Shown here: piece by piece, positions 57,220 through 64,000 of the stretch | How the letters are laid out: each line of letters begins with the position of its first letter | Position numbering within the stretch: position 1 is the stretch's first letter | NCBI RefSeq assembly: GCF_965363235.1 | Contig: NC_134845.1 | Location: 11,098,101-11,162,100 of the forward strand | Reading direction: 5' to 3' | DNA length: 64,000 bases | Source of the DNA: Mytilus galloprovincialis | Lineage: Eukaryota > Mollusca > Bivalvia > Mytilida > Mytilidae | Translations under genes and position numbers: made by a program | Notes under the pieces: generated by a model | Told to the model about the DNA's origin: nothing | Databases searched by the model: none | What the model saw: the letters and a program-made list of their open reading frames with translations, nothing else

Positions 57220-58495
57220 GGTATCCGGTCGTTCCGGCCCCAAACCGATCCGGCCCCAAGTCAATCCGGCCCAAAGTCGATCCGGCCCAAGTCGATCCGG
57301 CCCACGTCGATCCGTCCCCAAGTCGATCCGGCCGCATAATAAAATATGAATAAACTATATTGATTTTGGAGGAATTTGTGACAATTTTTAACAGTATAAA
57401 TGGAATTAGAAAAAAGTGTCCGATGAAAGATGACTACAGGTCAGTGAAGTATTGGAGTACCAGTTAAAGAACTATTTTAAATCGATACGAAAATGAGTGC
57501 TATTGTGTCTGTTTGTATAGCAGTTTCTACAAATTTAAAATATCGGAAGTTATTTTCCATGATAACTTTTACTTTGAATGTCATGGCGATTTTTATTTTA
57601 TTTAGTTTACACACAGAATAGCTCAATAAATATTTACAGTCCAATGGAACCTATAAAATTTAACGCATAATAATGACTTATTTAATCAAATCATTAGTCT
57701 ATAATTGGTTTGTTTCTTTAGCAGTTGTCTGATTATTGTGAACTAAGGTAATGCCATTCGTAATCACTTAATTCTATCCAATGCTGATTAATTAAAGTTA
57801 CGTAATCAACAAGGTCTTTATAGTTTGATCTTCTTGTTGTAAATAATAACAGAGACATTGTATTATATATGTCTCTGATAATAATAATAAATTGTATTTT
57901 TTCACTCTCTAAAATATAATATCAGCATTCTTTTATAGAAAGGATTCGACAAATCAAACAACATTTCTCAATTTGAGAAATTTTAAGAACTTAAAAGAAA
58001 AACAAAGTTTGTATACATGTATCAGCTTGGGGATCGGCTTGTACCGTTGTGTATGTTACTATTTGTTATTACACAAGATGAAAGACTTCACTTGTCATTA
58101 GGATCACAGTCAATTGAAAAAAAATGCTAATTACTGCTGATAAATGTTGATGTTTGAATTCTTTTTTATACGTTTTAATATAATAATACCCAATAATCTT
58201 GAAAACTTGTAATAAAAACATAATCAACCTGGTTGTTTTATACTCATCTAAAGAAAATATTTTTCAACTTTAGGCCTTTCATATTTTTTTTACCGTACAC
58301 CTTTTACATTATAATAAAAATCATAAACATTTATGAATTACAATTAATATATATATTTATTTTTATTCCTTACAAATATATTTTTTATTGGGGCCGGATC
58401 GACTTTAGATATGGGCCGGATCGACGTGGGGCCGGATCGACATGGGACGGATCGACTTGGGCCGGATCGACGTGGGGCCGGATCGACCCGAAAGC
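57220..58495. mobile_element. 1.28-kb TIR transposon, 8-bp duplication (hAT-like), GGCCGGATCGAC arrays
   Basis: ACATACCT flanks both sides (57212-57219 and 58496-58503), and the LINE frame is restored across the join, so the boundaries are firm. The ends GGTATCCGGTCGTTCCGG and, read inward from the right, GCTTTCGGGTCGATCCGG are imperfect inverses. Each end carries six units of about 16 bases around GGCCGGATCGAC, inverted between the ends. The 1-kb AT-rich middle has no transposase. An 8-base duplication fits hAT or P elements. Confidence 0.8.
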
Positions 58496-59641
58496 ACATA
58501 CCTTACTACCCGTTTTTGTACCATGTCCAATCTGTGGATGTCTTTTTGCTGGTATGGGTCCCATACTGCACTGGCATATTCTAAAGTAGGCCTCACGAGG
58601 GACAAATATGCTTTTTCTTTAATTGACTTGTTTGAGATGTTAACATTCCTTTTTAAAAGCTAATGGTATTGTTGGCTTTGGAGCTAGTTACATCATCAGT
58701 AAATTCAATCAGTTGTGATTCACATGATAATCCCCTGTGAAACCCATGTTGTAGTGGATACATGATGTTGTGTGTATCTGCATGAGACATGATATGGTTA
58801 GTTATGATGTGCTCCATTAGTTATGCAAGTGAGAGAGCCTGGCATATAATTTATCAGATCGTATTTCTGTGAGTAAAGTTTCGAAAAATAACTTGTCATC
58901 AACAGTAAATTCGATTTCGGAGTTGTCAATATTTTGTAAATTCTCATCTCTATATATCTTTGCGGCATATTGTTCTTTTACTGTACTGTACTATACTGTC
59001 GATGTAATTCCAGTAAGCTTTCCCAATTACTCTCTGTGTACGACGCTTAAGTTCTTTAAATTTGTCTCTATCTCCTCTATTTCCAGATTTTTTCATTCCT
59101 TTGAACCATCTGTCTCTTTTTCGTATGAGACGCTTGATGTCAGATGTGATCCAGGGACTACCATCCTTTTTCCTAGCTGTTTTTTTCGGCACATTTACTC
59201 CTGCCTTTTGCTCATTCATTAGGGTGATATCTTGGTGTAATTTATTCAGATCTAGTTTCATATTCTCCCAATTTGCTTTACTATATAATGGCAGAATCCT
59301 TGGTTATTGAATGGATGTCCTGGGTTTTAGATTAACTTTTGTGAAAACGATTTCACGGTCGGAGAGCCCAGGTAAGGTTTCGACTCTCATGAAGCTATCA
59401 GGATGATTTGTTACAACAAGATCAAGATTATGGGGTCCTCTGGTTGGTTTGTTCACAATTTGTGCCATCCCACTATCATCCAATATATACTAGTAAGCAA
59501 ACTTTTCATGACTTGTTGCACATTGGATGTCCATCTTGATCTCTTTGGTAGTCCAATCCCAGCCTGGTAGGTTGAAATCACCAGCTAATATAATGAATGC
59601 ATTTCGTATTTTACTGGCTCTTTTAATGCTTATTCCATATT

Positions 59642-62113
59642 CACTGGTGGTAAGCGGATGGTCGTAACTAAAAGTTACGACCATCCGAAGATGGGAGACA
59701 ACTCTAGGTATAAATTTTTCTTTTCCGATTTTCGTGCACTAAAAGGTTCATTTGAACCAAACCGCTTGTCTCGTACATACTAGTCGGCAGTCCGGTGATA
59801 TTAAAACCAAATTTGATGCCTTAAAACATTCCAATTTTCGTAAAATAGTCATTCAAAAATTCAAGCATGATGGTCGTAACTTTAAATGTGTGATGGTCGT
59901 AACTTCAACTATAACATTTTGGATGATGGTCGTAACCGACACAAGATGGTCGTAACTTTGAAAGATGACCGTAACTCGAGTATTTAGACAAACTTTTATT
60001 AATGTATTTTAATTGTAAAGGTAATAGACTCAGGTGTAATATATGATTTGCTACAAACAATCTTATTTGTTACTCTGGTAATGATATGCAGAAATTAAGC
60101 GAGAGAATTATTAAACATACACATTTCTGATGGATTTCAAACGCTCATCATTTAGGAGCAACAGTGAAAACTAATCAACTCGCATTAAGCCAAAAAGTAT
60201 GTTAGGGTTGAGAATTAATATATTTTTTTCTGTACGTTAAGGCATGAAATTATTAAATGCACGTCTACTCCCTTATATTTGTTTTTAGTGTTTTTTTTTA
60301 TTTACGACTTTTTTTTTTTATCTCCAATCATGTCGGCAGATGAAATTATTAAACGCACAATTCTGAACAATCATCTTTAAATCATCTATTGCAGCTCTTA
60401 TAAGTCTTTGAGTCTTTGAGTCTTTTTTACTCCTTGACTTTAAATTGTTATTGTCTTATAAACTATTGGCCTTCAAATATTCGTCTTTTGATCGTACATG
60501 AGGAATTAGAATCCACAAATGCACTTCTGAGTCAGGGTTGAGTTCAATATCGTAGCTGCTACGTAGTGCTACGTAGATTTTGACTTTTGAGCATGTAGCT
60601 ATAGACTAGTTGTTACATAGACATTGATAGCGGCTACGTAGCTGCTAAGATTTTGAACTCAACCCAGGAATATTGTTGATATATACTTTACACTGCTACA
60701 TGCACTGAATTTAAGAGTAAAATAAAATACTAGTTTGTAGCCAGGCTTAAGCTTGTAGCCAGGATAATGTTACAAGGACTTAGGTCAAACTAAATGTACT
60801 GCGGCAACTATTACATACAAATCCCGGTATGCAGGTTGAAAATCATGTGTAAGTTATATGTTTACATGGCATGAATGGCTACAAGCTACTCATGGACTTC
60901 GTCATTGGACATTACTGTGCACCTGATTATCAGCTTGATTTCACCAAACAACAATATGACGTCTAAGTATCCAGGCTAAAAATAAAGCGTATGTTCTTTA
61001 ACTCAGGTACGGACCTGCGAATTCGCGGGTATGCTCTAGTCTCGATAACGACCTTCATAACCTATCAATATTTTAAGCTTATTTTGACTCCTTATTAATG
61101 CTCTTTCGACTTAATGTATCATTCTTAAATTGAAGATTTTAAAAAATCAACTAGTAGGTACATCCTCAACGTTTATATTTTCAATAGATGCGAATTCCAA
61201 ACGAAAAAAACTTTCTTGCTTTTTATTTCTAACTAAGAATTCTTAAGAATTATCATAACCAGAGCTGTGTTTCTTTTTTTAAAATGAATTCTCCACTTTT
61301 GAGAAATTTACATTGTGAATAAATTTAACCGTTTACATTAATTCAACTATTTGCCTCTTTGTTGATTTTATACATAATATTTTCAGAATATAAGACTGTT
61401 CATTTCATTTTGTATTGTTTCGTTCGATTCGTTCCAATTTTTTTCTTTACAGGTATCCCTCTCTCCATTTAGTTTTTATTATTTGGTGAAAACAACTTCA
61501 CAAATATATAATATGATATATGATATATTCATATAACAAAAGACACGTTTAGAACTCTTGAATGGTTCGGTACAAGACATTTGAAAAATTTGGAATTTCA
61601 AATCGAACTTTAATCAAAATTCCCCCAAAACTAATATTTGAAAACTTTTAAAATGTTTGATTTGATAAGTGTTACACGCATTGAAATTGCTTTATTTTAC
61701 ATTGTATGTCAAAAAAGAAAAAAAATCTTCAGAAATACATCATATAAAATACTAGTATTCATATAGTAAAAGAAACGTTTAAAACTCTTGACTTGCCTTA
61801 TTCGGTCTTATTTATCTTAGTTACGACCATCACAAATTTACGTTACGACCATCCTCAATATTTTTGTTTTTGTAGTTACGACCATCATGCTTGAATTTTT
61901 GAATGACTATTTTACAAAAATTGGAATGTTTTAAGGCATCAAATTTGGTTTTAATATCACCGGACTGCCGAATAGTATGTACGAGACAAGCGGTTTGGTT
62001 CAAATGAACCTTTTAGTGCACGAAAATCGGAAAAGAAAAACTTATCCCTAGAGTTGTCTCCCATCTCCGGATGGTCGTAACTTTTAGTTACGACCATCCG
62101 CTTACCACCAGTG
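59642..62113. mobile_element. 2.47-kb TIR transposon, 5-bp duplication (Transib-like), GATGGTCGTAAC repeats
   Basis: ATATT flanks both sides (59637-59641 and 62114-62118) within the LINE endonuclease. The ends read CACTGGTGGTAAGCGG inward. Inverted homology covers about 300 bases at each end (59642-59980 versus 61820-62113). GATGGTCGTAAC or its inverse occurs about seven times at the left and five at the right, and each tip forms a 33-base palindrome. The 5-base duplication and CAC start resemble Transib. No transposase frame is seen in the middle. Confidence 0.8.
60535..60665. mobile_element. 131-bp MITE inside the Transib-like element
   Basis: GGGTTGAGTTCAA and TTGAACTCAACCC are perfect inverted ends. 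The inside has GTAGCTGCTACGTAG-type palindromes. Confidence 0.7.
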
Positions 62114-62393
62114 ATATTTATTATGTCCCTTTTCGTTTGATGTTTTGGGGTTGTAGTAACTGGATAGATAGACAGTTTATGCCCGACAATTTCCATCTTG
62201 CACCAAACAATTTCACAATAAGTTTGAAGTTCTGGTACTGATAAAGTGATGTATATGTCTTTGACGGCAACGAGTACTCCCCCTTTACCTAAGTTACTGT
62301 CATTTCTGTAGATATTTGAAACATCTTGAAAATACTGCGAGTCTTATTGATGAATAGTTAAAGCCTTTGACAACTAGTATAAAAAACATTATA

Positions 62394-63025
62394 CATAAAG
62401 GCAACAGTAGTATACCGCTGTTCAAAACTCGTTAATCTATGAGGAAATAAATAATCAAAAAACAATACACCTAAGACCAAATTATCAATCGGTACACATC
62501 TAACATCCAATGGTTTTAGTGTAAAGACGTAATAATCAGTCAGAGAGGAAAAAACCCATGACATTGTGCAATGCCAAGATACAGGTATAGACCTATTGAA
62601 GAACGATGAATGTACATATGTATATAACAATAATATTTAGTTTGCTGATAACAAAATCAATATTAATACCAACACAAAAGTATTCAAAGATCTAAGAACA
62701 GTATTGAGTTATTAACCTTTTATAATAAGTTTATTATAAGGATCAATAAGTTTACCATGATCGTGTATAAATTTACGGTCACAGTAAAAATCTCCTTAAA
62801 AATGAGAATGTGCTCTCCCGTTTGAAATAAAGTTTCTATAGGTATAACTTAACATCAAAACCACATCTTTATATCATTGGAAGAACTTTGAAAAGGTTTT
62901 AAGTAATCTGTGATAACGAAATCCCTGTCTTACGAATTTACTAGTAATACACAGATCATGTTTGTTATTATAATAAAAAAAAACGTCACAACAGACACGG
63001 GCATAGCGAACGATTCAGTTGTGAA
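62394..63025 (-). pseudogene. Penelope-like family B remnant with family C tail
   Basis: 62394-62440 is a family C start (AAAGGCAACAGTAGTATACC). 62505-62640 matches the connector of 17640-17843 (TTTAGTGTAAAGACGTAATA, CATTGTGCAATGCC). 62640-63025 matches the coding end at 17844-18250 with many indels (ATCAATATTAATACCAAC, AACGAAATCCCTGTCTTACG). This joins the family C tail to a family B-type coding end. Confidence 0.55.
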
Positions 63026-63069
63026 ATATATATATAAACATAAATATTATATGTATATTACATTACATT

Positions 63070-63830
63070 AATTTGTAGGATCCTTTACTATAGATAATTT
63101 AGCTGATCTGTAACAATAACATCTTCATGCCTTATATATCATGTACTGTAGTACGCCGCTAGATTAAAACTGACGTGGAAAGGTAACACACGGCCAGCGA
63201 AAGCTCTTTTTTTGAGAGCCCAGGTGGTCGTGTGGTCTAGCGGGACGGCTGCAGTGCAGGCGATTTGGTGTCACGATATCACAGTAGCATGGGTTCGAAT
63301 CCCGGCGAGGAAAGAACCAAAAATTTGCGAAAGCAAATTTACAGATCTAACATTGTTGGGTTGATGTTTAGACGAGTTGTATATACATTATGTACACAGC
63401 CATGTATATCACCATCATTGATGGCGATCCGATGGATACATCTGTTGTAGAGTTGTCACTGACTCAGACGTACTTATAAATATAATTATTTTCTGTGACT
63501 GTATATTACTTGAATTTGTAGGATCCTTTACTATAGATAATTTAGCTGATCTGTAACAATAACATCTTCATGCCTTATATATCATGTACTGTAGTACGCC
63601 GCTAGATTAAAACTGACGTGGAAAGGTAACACACGGCCAGCAAAAGCTCTTTTTTTGAGAGCCCAGGTGGTCGTTTGGTCTAGCGGGACGGCTGCAGTGC
63701 AGGCGATTTGGTGTCACGACATCACAGTAGCATGGGTTCGAATCCCGGCGAGGAAAGAACCAAAAATTTGCGAAAGCAAATTTACAGATCTAACATTGTT
63801 GGGTTGATGTTTAGACGAGTTGTATATAAA
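63070..63830 (+). mobile_element. Tandem tRNA-containing repeat, 443-bp period
   Basis: The unit starting AATTTGTAGGATCCTTTACT occurs at 63070 and again at 63513. Each has the 5' flank, a tRNA-like block (GTGGTCTAGCGGGACGGC as A box, GGGTTCGAATCCCGGCGAGG as B box) and the 3' part ending TTTAGACGAGTTGTATATA. A 132-base linker (about 63381-63512) separates the copies and contains CCATCATTGATGG. The second copy stops after the tRNA part in (TA)n, so the array is about 1.7 units. Confidence 0.8.
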
Positions 63831-63928
63831 TATATATATATAAAAAGTCTATAAAAACGACCAACCAGCAAATTTACTATGTACCGGATCGTCTAGAATA
63901 GGCGATACTATGCAGATAAGGAAAAAAT

Positions 63929-63990
63929 TATATCAGTCTAATTGTTGTGCAAATCTTTAGACTGATATATATATATATATATATATATAG
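63929..63990. repeat. Hairpin and (TA)n at the window end
   Basis: TATATCAGTCTAA and TTAGACTGATATA (63929-63971) form an inverted repeat around a 16-base loop, directly followed by a (TA)n run. The window ends before any larger element could be defined. Confidence 0.6.
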
Positions 63991-64000
63991 ATCGTAATAT

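Larger units (their letters stand above)
56850..62345 (-). pseudogene. LINE with two nested transposons, internally deleted
   Basis: On the - strand, the endonuclease part is at 62120-62345 (GGVLVAVKDIYITLSVPELQ, CEIVWCKMEIVGHK) and continues at 59490-59641 (IRNAFIILAGDFNLPGWDW). The linker is at 58950-59261 (SPWITSDIKRLIRKRDRWF, AYWNYIDS). An RT block (QHGFHRGLSCESQLIEFTDD) is near 58690-58760. The C-terminal part at 58510-58605 (LVRPTLEYASAVWDPYQ) continues at 56871-57210 (LEHLEWPTLQERRKHSRL, FYPRTIREWNTLP). Most of the RT palm, including the catalytic aspartates, is deleted between 58660 and 58690. The 3' end abuts a (TA)n run. Confidence 0.8.

Noticed and set aside
58233..58663. Frames of 73-118 codons with GRIDLGRID-like repeats
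   Set aside because: They translate the GGCCGGATCGAC arrays of the hAT-like element.
61957..62196. 79-codon frame on the - strand
   Set aside because: It crosses the boundary between the LINE endonuclease and the Transib-like element, so it is a chance fusion.
63100..63250. Hammerhead ribozyme in the 443-bp repeat
   Set aside because: CTGACG and GCGAAAGC with a GCTCT/AGAGC hairpin look suggestive, but the conserved CUGANGA core and a closing stem II are not met in all copies. A covariance-model search would decide.
63160..63310. tRNA gene
   Set aside because: The A and B boxes are good, but the spacing is too long for a tRNA, no cloverleaf closes, and the block repeats as part of a longer unit.

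Overview
The window is AT-rich eukaryotic DNA in which repeats take up most of the space. Protein-coding genes are broken into short exons with GT-AG introns, and there are many foldback elements, tRNA-derived SINEs, LINEs and reverse-transcriptase fragments. The recurring repeat families (for example, elements ending in AAGAAGATGTGGTATGATTG) and the protein families are ones I associate with marine mussels, so I infer a bivalve, most likely Mytilus. This rests on recognition, not on a search.

Three genes can be reconstructed by matching reading-frame phase across splice sites, all on the + strand. (1) 15464-21946: seven exons, 380 aa, a secreted-signal/EGF-like/single-pass membrane protein of the molluscan MEGF-like receptor type, with a tyrosine-containing cytoplasmic tail. 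(2) 26559-36498: seven exons, about 419 aa, a PAN/apple + EGF-like + Sushi + fibrinogen-C (FREP-like) lectin. One of its fibrinogen exons has a damaged splice acceptor. (3) 45922-50229: two exons, 428 aa, a RING finger plus NHL-repeat protein without B-box or coiled coil, a probable E3 ubiquitin ligase. Genes 1 and 2 look like surface/secreted recognition proteins. Nothing shows that the three genes are co-regulated.

Layout: 1-15.4 kb is gene-free and holds a SINE, nested terminal-inverted-repeat (TIR) elements (1463-6210), a 2.1-kb foldback element with internal 193-bp tandem repeats (7551-9697) and a decayed L1/Tx1-like LINE (11.2-13.7 kb). Gene 1 has retroelement fragments and a SINE in its introns. 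22-26.5 kb is dispersed repeats. Gene 2 covers 26.5-36.5 kb with repeats and one retroelement remnant in its introns. 37-45.3 kb is repeats, including a Penelope-like copy broken by a foldback, an oligo-repeat foldback (43.0-43.7 kb) and a Jockey-like LINE fragment. Gene 3 is followed by about 2.5 kb containing four small foldbacks. 55.3-64 kb is a nest: one LINE (56.85-62.34 kb) holds two TIR transposons with intact target duplications, and is bracketed by inverted clusters of a tRNA-containing repeat.

No true tRNA or rRNA gene, CRISPR array or bacterial-type operon was seen. Element boundaries are approximate unless a target duplication is named. Superfamily names for the non-coding elements come from TIR and duplication length only.
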